Assembly (NCBI RefSeq): GCF_039536245.1
Contig: NZ_BAAAYN010000001.1
Span: 127,811-191,810 of the forward strand
Direction of reading: 5' to 3'
Length of the DNA stretch: 64,000 nt
From: Cryptosporangium minutisporangium
Lineage (GTDB): Bacteria; Actinomycetota; Actinomycetes; Mycobacteriales; Cryptosporangiaceae
Below the pieces are notes generated by a model, which did not search any database, had not been told where the DNA came from, and worked only from the letters and a program-made list of their open reading frames with translations. Positions 24,149 through 31,627 of this stretch are shown here, piece after piece; position 1 is the first letter of the stretch, and the number at the start of each line of letters is the position of its first letter. A program made the translations under genes and the position numbers.

Positions 24149-25117
24149 TCAACGCCCGGCCGAGGTGGCGTCCGTTTCGCCCGCCGGTTCCCGCAGGACC
24201 GGCAGCAGATGCTGGTGCACCAGCTCCAAGGCGGGCCGCCAGTCAACAGGTAGCTCGTCACGCGGCGGGGGCCCGGGGTCGAATCGAGGATCGCCGGTGG
24301 TGACCACCACGACGGTCGGGAGGATCACGACGTGCTGCCCGGCCCAGCCGCCGGCCAGCAGCATGTCGTCGCCGACCCAGATGCCGAAACCGTACGGCAG
24401 CTGCTCGGGTGGTCCGCCCGGCGTCTGTGCCGTCGTCATGGCGGCCGCGAAAGCCGGATCGACCAGCGGCTGCCCGCCGGCTCGCCACAGTTCCCCGAGC
24501 CGACCCAGAGCGTCGGCTGACAACCGCAGGTGCGCGAAGCCGTAGCTGACCCCGTCGGGATCCGCCGGCCAGGTCGCATCCCGGATGCCGAGCGGCGCGA
24601 AGAGCTCCGCAGCGGCGTAGTCGGCGACCGAGCAGCGGAGGATCTGCGACAGGCCAGCCGACAGCAGGTGCGCGGCGCCGTTGTCGTAGCGGAAGGCCTG
24701 GCCCGGCGTCCCGGTGCACGGCGCGGACGCGACCCGCGCCACCTGCCCGCCAGGCAGGGCGGTGATCGCGTCGATGTCCCACGCCCCGTCGACGGCGGCG
24801 CCACGGGTCATGGTCAGCAACTGTCGCCACGTCTGCCCGCGCGACGGGGTGTCCCGCAGTGCGGGCAGAACCGCGTGCAACGGCTCATCCAGACCGGGCA
24901 GTAACCCGCGGCGAGCGGCGATACCCGCCACCGTGGCGACGACCGTCTTGGTCACCGAGAACACGTCCGCGACCGTCGGACCACGGTAGTGCTCATCGAA
25001 GACCGGTAGCCCTTCGACGAGCACCCGGAGATGACTGGTGTGGGCATAACGCGGGTCCGACCGGACCGCATCCCCGATCCGACGGCCGGCGGCCCGGACA
25101 GCGACTCGATCCAGCAT
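24149..25117 (-). CDS. Serine beta-lactamase-fold hydrolase
   Basis: A 322-residue protein from ATG at 25117; the upstream frame is open but glycine-rich and unlikely to be translated. It carries the class C/esterase beta-lactamase catalytic motifs: SVTK (Ser54 to Lys57) in VADVFSVTKTVVATVAGI, and YDN in FRYDNGAAHLLSAGLS. A late HVVILPT segment follows GGWAGQ and stands in the place of the usual KTG/HxG box. There is no signal peptide, so it is probably cytoplasmic. Members of this fold include esterases, D-aminopeptidases and penicillin-binding-like enzymes; the substrate is unknown. It is convergent with an uncertain gene and divergent from the secreted lipase. Confidence 0.88.
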   Translation of the reverse strand: MLDRVAVRAAGRRIGDAVRSDPRYAHTSHLRVLVEGLPVFDEHYRGPTVADVFSVTKTVVATVAGIAARRGLLPGLDEPLHAVLPALRDTPSRGQTWRQLLTMTRGAAVDGAWDIDAITALPGGQVARVASAPCTGTPGQAFRYDNGAAHLLSAGLSQILRCSVADYAAAELFAPLGIRDATWPADPDGVSYGFAHLRLSADALGRLGELWRAGGQPLVDPAFAAAMTTAQTPGGPPEQLPYGFGIWVGDDMLLAGGWAGQHVVILPTVVVVTTGDPRFDPGPPPRDELPVDWRPALELVHQHLLPVLREPAGETDATSAGR

Positions 25118-25360
25118 CAGCCGAGACTGCCAGCCGCACGACCCACCCGCACCACCGTTTCCGGTTCCGCGGGTGATCACCGATCCGTGAGCTATTCGCC
25201 CGGTACCAACCGGAGAGCCCGGGATCGTGCACCGGTCACAGGATTTCTCCCGACTCGTTGACGCCTCCAGGATTCGCGCCGGACGCTCGATTCGCCCCTC
25301 GGCGACCCGATAGCGCGCGATCGCGTCGACGTGGCGGCCTCATCGAAGAGGAGACCCGCC

Positions 25361-26152
25361 ATGGTTCGTGTCCTCCGTCGGCTCGCGCTGCTAGTCGGCG
25401 CGACGATCCTGATGTTGACAACGGTCGGCGTCACGCCGGCTGCGGCCGCCCCCGACCAGTACGTCGCGCTCGGCGACTCGTATTCGGCCGGCAACGGTGC
25501 CGCCAGCGCCAATTTGAGTCTCTCCTGCGGCCGCAACACCTACGCCTATCCGTACCTGGTCGGTTCCCAGCGTCCGAACACGACGCTCACGTTCGCCGCC
25601 TGCCAGGGCGCGGTCACCACCGACGTGACCAACTCCCAAGTCGGCTCGCTGAGCGCGTCGACCAAGTACGTGACGATCACGATCGGCGGAAACGACATCG
25701 GTTTCGCTAATCTGGTCATTTCGTGCACGCTGACGAACTGTGCGTCGACCATCGCCTCGTCCAACGCCCAGATCGCCAACCAGTTGCCGGCGAAGCTCGA
25801 CACCACGTATGCCGCGATCCGCTCACGGGCACCGAACGCGACCGTCGTCGTACTCGGCTACCCGAAGCCGTTCGCGAACCGCACCTGTGCGGCAACGCCC
25901 GGCGCGACGCTCTCCGAGCAGTCCGCGCTCAACGCGCTCGTCGACAACCTCGACGGCGTGATCCGCGCCAGGGCCGAGGCCGCCGGCTTCGTCTACGTCG
26001 ACCCGAACGGGAAGTGGAGCGGACACGACATCTGCTCGGCCACCCCGTACACCAACGGCTGGTTGACGTTCCGGCCGACCGACAGCTACCACCCGACCCG
26101 CGCCGGGTACGCGGGTGGCTACGCGCCGCTGGTCCGGTCGGTCATCGGCTGA
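25361..26152 (+). CDS. Secreted SGNH/GDSL-family esterase or lipase
   Basis: A 263-residue protein. ATG at 25361 follows a GAAGAGGAG ribosome-binding site. A signal peptide (residues 1-30) ends at VTPAAAA. The four SGNH blocks are present: YVALGDSYSAGNG (Ser40), a glycine in block II after FAACQGAVT, TIGGNDIGF with the Asn, and DSYHPTRAGY with the catalytic His near the C-terminus. Paired cysteines (SCGRN with ACQG, SCTLTNC, TCAATP with ICSATP) probably form three disulfides, as in Streptomyces extracellular lipases. It should hydrolyse esters outside the cell. Its 3' end overlaps, on the other strand, a PucR-tail remnant. Confidence 0.93.
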   Translation: MVRVLRRLALLVGATILMLTTVGVTPAAAAPDQYVALGDSYSAGNGAASANLSLSCGRNTYAYPYLVGSQRPNTTLTFAACQGAVTTDVTNSQVGSLSASTKYVTITIGGNDIGFANLVISCTLTNCASTIASSNAQIANQLPAKLDTTYAAIRSRAPNATVVVLGYPKPFANRTCAATPGATLSEQSALNALVDNLDGVIRARAEAAGFVYVDPNGKWSGHDICSATPYTNGWLTFRPTDSYHPTRAGYAGGYAPLVRSVIG

Positions 26153-26195
26153 GTCCGGAACGCGTACAGCGCGAGCGTGCGGTCCACCAGGTCGC
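26119..26195 (-). pseudogene. 3' remnant of a PucR-family regulator gene
   Basis: Read leftward, this stretch encodes DLVDRTLALYAFRTQPMT, then DRTSGA and a stop at 26119. The PucR protein at 14899-16104 ends DLVDLTLALYAFRASPTP... ARASGA with the same stop. The nucleotide match over the first 36 or so bases has only two differences. No helix-turn-helix or start is present upstream, because the frame runs into the long palindrome at 26179-26224. It is best explained as the last piece of a duplicated PucR gene. Confidence 0.6.
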
Positions 26196-26224
26196 GGAGC
26201 AAGCTTCGCGACCTGGTGGACTGC
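26179..26224. terminator. Long palindrome between convergent genes
   Basis: GTCCACCAGGTCGCGGAGC (26182-26200) and GCTTCGCGACCTGGTGGAC (26203-26221) are inverted repeats of 19 bases with a single mismatch and a two-base AA spacer. Pairing continues for a few more bases on both sides. The hairpin lies just after the stop of the rightward lipase gene (26152) and ends one base before the stop of the leftward YdeI-type gene (26225), which is the place for a two-way terminator. One arm encodes part of the PucR remnant, so it may have arisen by an inverted duplication of that gene end. Confidence 0.65.
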
Positions 26225-26848
26225 TCAAGCGCGAATGCGTACCGGTGGCACCGCCGGCCTGGCTCGCTGCGGGTAGAACGTCTCGTGCCGGGCCAGCATC
26301 GCCACGCACTCGGCGATCTTCCGCGTTCGCGTCTCGGCCCGCTTGACCCCATTGACCCGGCCGATGAGGGCAAAGCGGTTGGTCTTGGTGAGCACGTCGA
26401 ACATCGCCTGCGCCGCCGGGTCGGCGGCGATCGCTGCTCGCAGGTCGGCCGGGACCTCCGCTTCCGACGGCGGCGCATAGGCGGCCGCCCACCGCCCGTC
26501 GGCTTTCGCCGCGTTCACCGCGTCGCGGCCGGGAGGCAGCATCAGACCGGCCGCCTCCAACCGGGCCACGTTGGCCACGTTGCGTTGAGACCAGATGCTG
26601 CGGGGCCGGCGCGGGGTGAACCGCCTCCAGGAACTCCCCTCGTCGCGCTTACGGGCCTGCCCGTCGATCCAGCCGAAGCACAGCGCCTCGTCGACCGCCT
26701 GCTGCCAGGTCAGCGTGGTGACGGAGCCGCCCTTCCTGGTCAGAGCGAGCCACACGCCAGGAGAGGTTGTGTGGTTGTCCAACAGCCACGCGCGCAGCGA
26801 CGCGCCGTCAGCCACGATCAACTCGTCCAGTTCGGCTCCGGCCACCAC
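26225..26848 (-). CDS. YdeI/OmpD-associated family protein
   Basis: A 207-residue soluble protein. The N-terminal domain carries the family motifs SLRAWLLDNHTTSPGVWLAL, ALCFGWIDGQARKRDEGS and FTPRRPRSIWSQRNVANVAR. The C-terminal helical region has PADLRAAIAADPAAQAMFDV and ends in ARHETFYPQ. These proteins are common in actinobacteria and are annotated after a Salmonella association with OmpD porin, which cannot apply here. No enzymatic role is established. ATG at 26848 or a GTG close by may be the start. Its stop abuts the long palindrome. Confidence 0.9.
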   Translation of the reverse strand: MVAGAELDELIVADGASLRAWLLDNHTTSPGVWLALTRKGGSVTTLTWQQAVDEALCFGWIDGQARKRDEGSSWRRFTPRRPRSIWSQRNVANVARLEAAGLMLPPGRDAVNAAKADGRWAAAYAPPSEAEVPADLRAAIAADPAAQAMFDVLTKTNRFALIGRVNGVKRAETRTRKIAECVAMLARHETFYPQRARPAVPPVRIRA

Positions 26849-26886
26849 CGCAGGCTAGTACCCCAACCCGGTGTTGCGCCTGGCTC

Positions 26887-27498
26887 TCAACCGGCAAAGA
26901 GTGTTCGCTGCATCTCCTCAGCCAGCTGCGGATGGTGATAGGCCCCTGCAGCGCGGAGGGCGCTGATCACTCGCCGCTGCGTCTCGCGGTCCTTGTCCTG
27001 GCTCATCTTGACCTTGCACTCGAAGCGGCTGATCGGCAGTCGCAGCCCGACCGTGCCCCTGGCGATCGGCCTCGCCCACTCGAGATCCAGCAGCATCGGG
27101 CTCTCGACGTGACGCTCGAAATGCTCCACCAACCGCGCCAGCGTCTTCAGGTTCGTCTCCTCGTCGAGGATCTCCGGTACCCCGTAACAGTGGACCGCGG
27201 TGAAGTTCCACGTCGGCGCCCGCAGAGCTCCCGGCGCGTACCAACTCGGAGAGACATAGCCGTGCACACCCTGAACGATGAGCACGACTTCCCGTTGGCC
27301 GAAGCCGTGAAGCTCCTCATCAGGCCGGCCCACGTGCGTGAACACCGCGAGCTCGTCACAGTCCTCGTCGAGGATCACCGGGTAGTGCGAGGCCACGAGG
27401 CCGTGCTGATCGCTCACCAGGATCGCCCACGGGTTCTCCCGGATCAGCCGCCGGACCAACTCGGGATCATCGACGAAGTGGTGCGGATTGTGACGCAT
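26887..27498 (-). CDS. PaiB-like FMN-binding regulator family protein
   Basis: A 203-residue protein from ATG at 27498 with GGGAG seven bases upstream. It matches the FMN-binding split-barrel family named after Bacillus PaiB: MRHNPHHFVDDPELVRRLIR, then NPWAILVSDQHGLVASHYPV, SWYAPGALRAPTWNFTAVHC and WARPIARGTVGLRLPISRFE with KMSQDKD. PaiB was described as a repressor of sporulation and protease genes; most relatives are probably flavin-binding enzymes of unknown substrate. No PaiA-type acetyltransferase gene is beside it. A separate transcript is likely, as 38 bases separate it from the YdeI gene. Confidence 0.92.
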   Translation of the reverse strand: MRHNPHHFVDDPELVRRLIRENPWAILVSDQHGLVASHYPVILDEDCDELAVFTHVGRPDEELHGFGQREVVLIVQGVHGYVSPSWYAPGALRAPTWNFTAVHCYGVPEILDEETNLKTLARLVEHFERHVESPMLLDLEWARPIARGTVGLRLPISRFECKVKMSQDKDRETQRRVISALRAAGAYHHPQLAEEMQRTLFAG

Positions 27499-27951
27499 CG
27501 GCGTCTCCCTCTCGATCGGAGACGCCCTTACAGCACCCTGCGAGTCCCGAGCGTGGCGGAAGACTCCGTCGCAGCGTCCCTCGGGCCCACGGCGACCGTA
27601 CAACAGCGCCTCCACGTCACTTGCTCGATCTCGTCCGACGATTGGCCACGGTCGGCACCCGCCTGCTCATGGCGTATCACCGCGAAGTAGGTAACCTTGC
27701 TCTTCGGCCGTCCGTCCCCGGGTCGGGCGAGCCGACGTCAAGCAACGGCGTCCGCGGCTTCGAGGTAGGAGTTCGCGACCCCTCCGCCGCAGGGTGGAGT
27801 GAAACCACGACCTGGAGCGTCGTCCGGCTGAAGGCCGTGCGCCTCCCCGACCGGATGACCGGGAACCGCCGTGCGCCCTCTACTCACCCCCAGGGTGTCG
27901 TTGCCTCCGCGACAGCCCGCGCTCTACCGCGGTACCTCGGCGGTGCGATAG
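27499..27951. other. Intergenic region upstream of divergent PaiB-type and SpoIIE-type genes
   Basis: 453 bases without a convincing gene. Open frames here lack start sites and have no recognisable protein features. The region must hold the two divergent promoters. I could not pick out a -35/-10 pair or a clear stress-sigma promoter, and the SpoIIE-type gene has no good ribosome-binding site before its ATG at 27952. Confidence 0.5.
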
Positions 27952-29793
27952 ATGACGCACCACTCCGAAGCGCTGAGCGCCACCGTCGCTCCTCTGCCCG
28001 ACCCCGCGCGCCTCGCCGCGCTGCACCACACCGGGCTCACCGCCCAGCCCGACACCGCGTTGGACCGCTTCGCCGACCTGGTCCGGAAAATCCTCGACGT
28101 TCCGGTCGTCCTGATTTCGCTCGTCAACGACACCTGTCAGTTCTTTCCCGGCGCGTCCGGGCTGGGACAGCCCTGGATGACCGAGCGGCAGACCCCGTTG
28201 AGCCACTCGTTCTGCCAGCAGGTCGTCGTGTCCGGCCGGCCGCTCGTGGTGACCGACGCGCGGCAACATCCCGATCTGCGCACGAGCCCGGCGATCCCCG
28301 ACCTCGGCGTCGTCGCCAACGCGGGAATGCCGTTGACCGACGGCGAGGGACACGTCTTGGGGTCGCTCTGCGCGATCGATCACCGGCCCCGGAACTGGAA
28401 CGCCCACGAGCTCGATCTGCTGACCGACCTGGCCGCGGCCTGCTCCTCGGAGCTACGGCTGCGTATCAGCGGCCACCGCGCTGAAACGGCGCTGCAACGC
28501 ACCGTCGACGCGTCCGCGGCCCGCGAGCAGGCCCAGGCCGAAGCCGAACGACTCGCCGCAGACGTCGATACCGCCCTACGCCACAGCCGCGTCCTGCTCG
28601 GTGCCAGCGAGGCGCTCCAAGGCGCACTCACCGTCGATGACGTCGTGCGCGCCGTCTCGGATCTGGTCAGCGGTGACCTGGCGCCGACCCACGTCGGCGT
28701 CATGTTCCTCGACCGTCGATCCCGGCGACTGAACCTCGTGACGCCCGAACCGCTGCCAGCCGGCCCGGCGGAGCGGTGGGCGACCGTACCGGCCGACAGT
28801 GACCAGCCCGCCGCACGCGCCGTCCGCGATCAACGCCCGCTGTTCTTCCGTAGCCGCAGCGACTTCCAGGCCCTCTTCCCGGATCAGGTCGGCGACCTCG
28901 ACCAGATCGGCTGGCAAGCCCTGGTCTGCGCGCCCCTGCTCAGCAGCGACGGCCCGCTGGGTACGCTGCGCTTCGCCTGGACGGATCCGCAGCGCCTCGA
29001 CGTCGGCGAGCGGGCCGTCATCCTCTCCCTCGCCGGCTATGTCACCCAAGCCCTCGAGCGCGCCCGCCATCTGCACGAGCGCAGCACCGTCGCCGAAACC
29101 CTGCAGCGAGCAATGCTCACCGACCTGCCCACCGCGCCGCCGTACCAGCTGGCCGCCCGCTACGAACCGGCACACCGGGTGGAGCAGGTCGGCGGCGACT
29201 GGTACGACGCCGTGGCCCTCCCCGACGACCGCCTCGCCCTGGTCATCGGCGACGTCACCGGTCACGACATCGGCGCCGCCGCCCGCATGGGGCAACTGCG
29301 CAGCATGCTGCGCGCCTACCTCATCGACCAGCCAGACAGCCCGGCCGACGCGCTCCAACGCCTGGACAGCGCCAACTACGTCCTAGGTGACCGCACCCTC
29401 GCCACCGCGCTCGTCGCCGTCGTCGAGCCCGACGGCGAAGAAGGCCACCGGCTGCGCTGGTCCCCCGCCGGCCATCCCCCACCGATCGTGCTTCATCCCG
29501 ACGGGACGACTGAAGCGCTCACCGCGAGTGACCTGATGCTCGGTGTGCGCCCCCGCACCCGCCGGACCACCCACACCGCGCCGATCCCCGCCGGAGGCAC
29601 GCTGCTGCTGTACACCGACGGTCTCGCCGAAACCCGGACCGCGAACATCGACACGGGAATCGCCCGCCTCCGCCAGTTCCTCACCGCCCACCGCCACCTG
29701 CCGCTCGAGGAACTCCTCGACGCGCTGCTGTCCGACGGCTTCGGCTTCACCCACCACGACGACATCGCCGTGCTGGCGCTTCGCGTACCGTGA
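27952..29793 (+). CDS. GAF-GAF-SpoIIE (PP2C) phosphatase
   Basis: A 613-residue cytoplasmic protein. The N-terminal GAF domain (about 20-170) has RILDVPVVLISLV-type core sequence, TPLSHSFCQQVVVSGRPLVV and HVLGSLCAIDHRPRNW. A coiled segment (170-205) leads to a second GAF domain (about 210-375). The SpoIIE-type phosphatase (about 390-613) has QVGGDWYDAV, VIGDVTGHDIGAAARMGQLR, RWSPAGHPPPIVL, LLLYTDGLAETR and HHDDIAVLALRV. All metal-binding aspartates are present. Such enzymes dephosphorylate anti-anti-sigma (STAS) proteins. An RsbW-like ATPase is the next gene, but no STAS protein is encoded nearby. The first GAF domain closely resembles that of the giant kinase at 31628. Confidence 0.94.
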   Translation: MTHHSEALSATVAPLPDPARLAALHHTGLTAQPDTALDRFADLVRKILDVPVVLISLVNDTCQFFPGASGLGQPWMTERQTPLSHSFCQQVVVSGRPLVVTDARQHPDLRTSPAIPDLGVVANAGMPLTDGEGHVLGSLCAIDHRPRNWNAHELDLLTDLAAACSSELRLRISGHRAETALQRTVDASAAREQAQAEAERLAADVDTALRHSRVLLGASEALQGALTVDDVVRAVSDLVSGDLAPTHVGVMFLDRRSRRLNLVTPEPLPAGPAERWATVPADSDQPAARAVRDQRPLFFRSRSDFQALFPDQVGDLDQIGWQALVCAPLLSSDGPLGTLRFAWTDPQRLDVGERAVILSLAGYVTQALERARHLHERSTVAETLQRAMLTDLPTAPPYQLAARYEPAHRVEQVGGDWYDAVALPDDRLALVIGDVTGHDIGAAARMGQLRSMLRAYLIDQPDSPADALQRLDSANYVLGDRTLATALVAVVEPDGEEGHRLRWSPAGHPPPIVLHPDGTTEALTASDLMLGVRPRTRRTTHTAPIPAGGTLLLYTDGLAETRTANIDTGIARLRQFLTAHRHLPLEELLDALLSDGFGFTHHDDIAVLALRVP

Positions 29794-29910
29794 CACGTCG
29801 GCGCTCATGGCAGTAGTGGTGCCCATCGGTGCGCGGAGCCCGATGACGTTTCAGAGACTCCGTCCGAGCTATCCCTGCGCTGGACCGGAACTCACGAGGA
29901 GTCACGCGAA

Positions 29911-30306
29911 GTGAACGCCGAGCCGTCCTGTGAGATGCACCAACTCGAGAACGAGTACCCGCCCGAGGCAGCCGCCGTCACTCACGTGCGACACGGCGTC
30001 CAAACCATGCTGACGCAGTGGAAGGTTCCGGAGACCGCCGCCGAGGACATCGTCCTGGTCGTCGAAGAGCTGCTCGCGAACGTCATCGACCACGCACGGA
30101 CCCCGTTCCGCATCGCCGTCGACCGGCACGACTCGACGGTCCGGATAGCCGTCCACGACAAAAGCTCCGCGCCGCCGCAGGTGCGCGATGTCGACCTCAC
30201 GGCACTACGCGGGCGCGGTCTGCGCCTCGTCGCGGCGATCGCTCAGCGCTGGGGTTACGACAACGAAGCCACCGGTAAGCGCGTGTGGGCAGAGATCTCC
30301 GTGTGA
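29911..30306 (+). CDS. RsbW-like ATP-binding protein (anti-sigma/serine kinase fold)
   Basis: A 131-residue protein from GTG 29911, with GAGGAG about 11 bases upstream. It is a stand-alone GHKL ATPase domain: N-box EELLANVIDHA, G1-like VHDKSSAPPQV, and G2-like RGRGLRLVAAIAQRWGY. Proteins of this size and fold act as anti-sigma factors or as kinases of STAS proteins. The upstream phosphatase would be the opposing activity in a partner-switch. The target sigma factor is not in the neighbourhood. A 117-base gap separates the two genes, so the genes may be co-transcribed but are not coupled by overlap. Confidence 0.88.
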   Translation: MNAEPSCEMHQLENEYPPEAAAVTHVRHGVQTMLTQWKVPETAAEDIVLVVEELLANVIDHARTPFRIAVDRHDSTVRIAVHDKSSAPPQVRDVDLTALRGRGLRLVAAIAQRWGYDNEATGKRVWAEISV

Positions 30307-30323
30307 CCGGCACGCCGTCCACG

Positions 30324-30352
30324 GGATGGCGGTTGGCTCGTCACAGCCATCC
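30324..30352. terminator. Possible two-way hairpin between convergent genes
   Basis: GGATGGC (30324-30330) pairs with GCCATCC (30346-30352) across a 15-base loop, with partial extension outward. It sits after the stop of the ATPase gene and overlaps the last codons of the leftward CorA gene. The loop is large and no T-run follows, so this is a weak call. Confidence 0.3.
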
Positions 30353-31480
30353 GTTGCGCCGGAACAGCACGTACAGGGTGAGGCAGAAGGCCGCGATCAC
30401 CGCGAGGACACCGAAGTAGCCGTACTCCCAACGCAGCTCGGGCATGTTGTCGAAGTTCATGCCGTAGACCCCGGCGATCGCGGTCGGGGCCAGGCCGATC
30501 GCCGCCCACGCCGAGATTCGCCGCATGTCCTCGTTCTGGCGGGCGGTGACTTCGTTCTGCTTCAGCGCCAGCTCACTCTGCCGGACGCTCAAGCGGCTCA
30601 GGTCGGCTTGCAGGACGTCGCTGAGCAACCGGTCGTGTGCCTCGATCGCGTCGATGGTGCGCAGCACGTGGTCGTGGACGTCCCGGAAGTGCTCGGCGAG
30701 CTTCTTGTCCACGCCCGGCACCGTTCCCGCTGCCAGCCGCTGCACCGGAGCACTCAGCGGCACCGCTGCCCTACGGAACTCGGCGATCTCCCGTTTGAGC
30801 TTGTAGATGCGCTCGCCGTGGTCGCTGTCGTCGTTGCCGAATACCTGGGACTCGATGTCGTCGACGTCGACGTTGATGGATTCGAGGGCAGCCTCGTAAC
30901 CGTCTACCACCAGATCGGCGGCTCGGTAGAGCACACCGGCTGGCCCGTACGCGACCAGCGGGCAGTCCGGCTGATCCAGCTCACGGCGTACCTGTCCCAG
31001 CACATCGCTGTTGCCGTGCCGGACCGTGACGACGAAGTGCGGACCGAGGAACAGGGCCAGCTCGGCGGTCTCCAGAACCTCGTCGTGGTCGACGTACCGG
31101 ACCGGCTTGAGGACGGCGAACAGCACGTCGTCGTAGCGCTCGAGCTTCGGTCGCTGATGGGCGCGGACGGCGTCCTCGACGGCCAGCGACGGCAGCGAGA
31201 GCTCCTCGGCCAGGGTGGCGATGTCCTCGCTGGTGGGTTGCTGCAACCCGATCCAGACGAACCCCTCGGTCGTCGCAGCCACGTCACCGACCTGCGTGAA
31301 CGGAACCGGACGATGCTGACGCCTGCCGTTCTCGTACAGGGCGCAGTCACCGATCACCGCATCGATCCCACGCGGGACGCTCGACCGGGCGACAGGAGAG
31401 TCAGGAATGCCGAGATCGGCCGCCGGGGCCCCCGGGAGGTTCCCGCCAGGCCGGGCCTGCTGTGCGCTCGTCGTCCTCAT
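30341..31480 (-). CDS. CorA-type magnesium/divalent-cation channel
   Basis: About 380 residues. The start is uncertain: ATG at 31480 is used, but the recognisable protein begins only at GIDAVIGDCALYENGRRQ near residue 38. The large cytoplasmic domain has FVWIGLQQPTSEDIATLAEE, VRAHQRPKLERYDDVLFAVL and DVHDHVLRTIDAIEAHDRLL. Two C-terminal membrane helices follow. The first ends in the signature GMN (IAGVYGMNFDNMPEL), which forms the ion filter, and the second is in FGVLAVIAAFCLTLYVLF. CorA works as a pentamer that lets in magnesium or cobalt. It does not obviously belong with the signalling genes on either side. Confidence 0.93.
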   Translation of the reverse strand: MRTTSAQQARPGGNLPGAPAADLGIPDSPVARSSVPRGIDAVIGDCALYENGRRQHRPVPFTQVGDVAATTEGFVWIGLQQPTSEDIATLAEELSLPSLAVEDAVRAHQRPKLERYDDVLFAVLKPVRYVDHDEVLETAELALFLGPHFVVTVRHGNSDVLGQVRRELDQPDCPLVAYGPAGVLYRAADLVVDGYEAALESINVDVDDIESQVFGNDDSDHGERIYKLKREIAEFRRAAVPLSAPVQRLAAGTVPGVDKKLAEHFRDVHDHVLRTIDAIEAHDRLLSDVLQADLSRLSVRQSELALKQNEVTARQNEDMRRISAWAAIGLAPTAIAGVYGMNFDNMPELRWEYGYFGVLAVIAAFCLTLYVLFRRNGWL

Positions 31481-31627
31481 CCTCCCCAGCCCGGTGGGCC
31501 TGCACCGTCCCGCCCGCGTCGACCTCGTGGTCGGCGCCCTGCTGATCACCGTATCGGGAGGTCCGACACCGGTCCGCGCTGCGCTGCGCCTGGGTCCTCG
31601 AAGAAGACGCGGTCGGTGGGGCGCCGG

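Noticed and set aside
23667..24152. Leftward frame of 161 codons opposite the possible gene at 23625
   Set aside because: Weaker third-position G/C bias than the rightward frame, and no motif; the locus is uncertain in either case.
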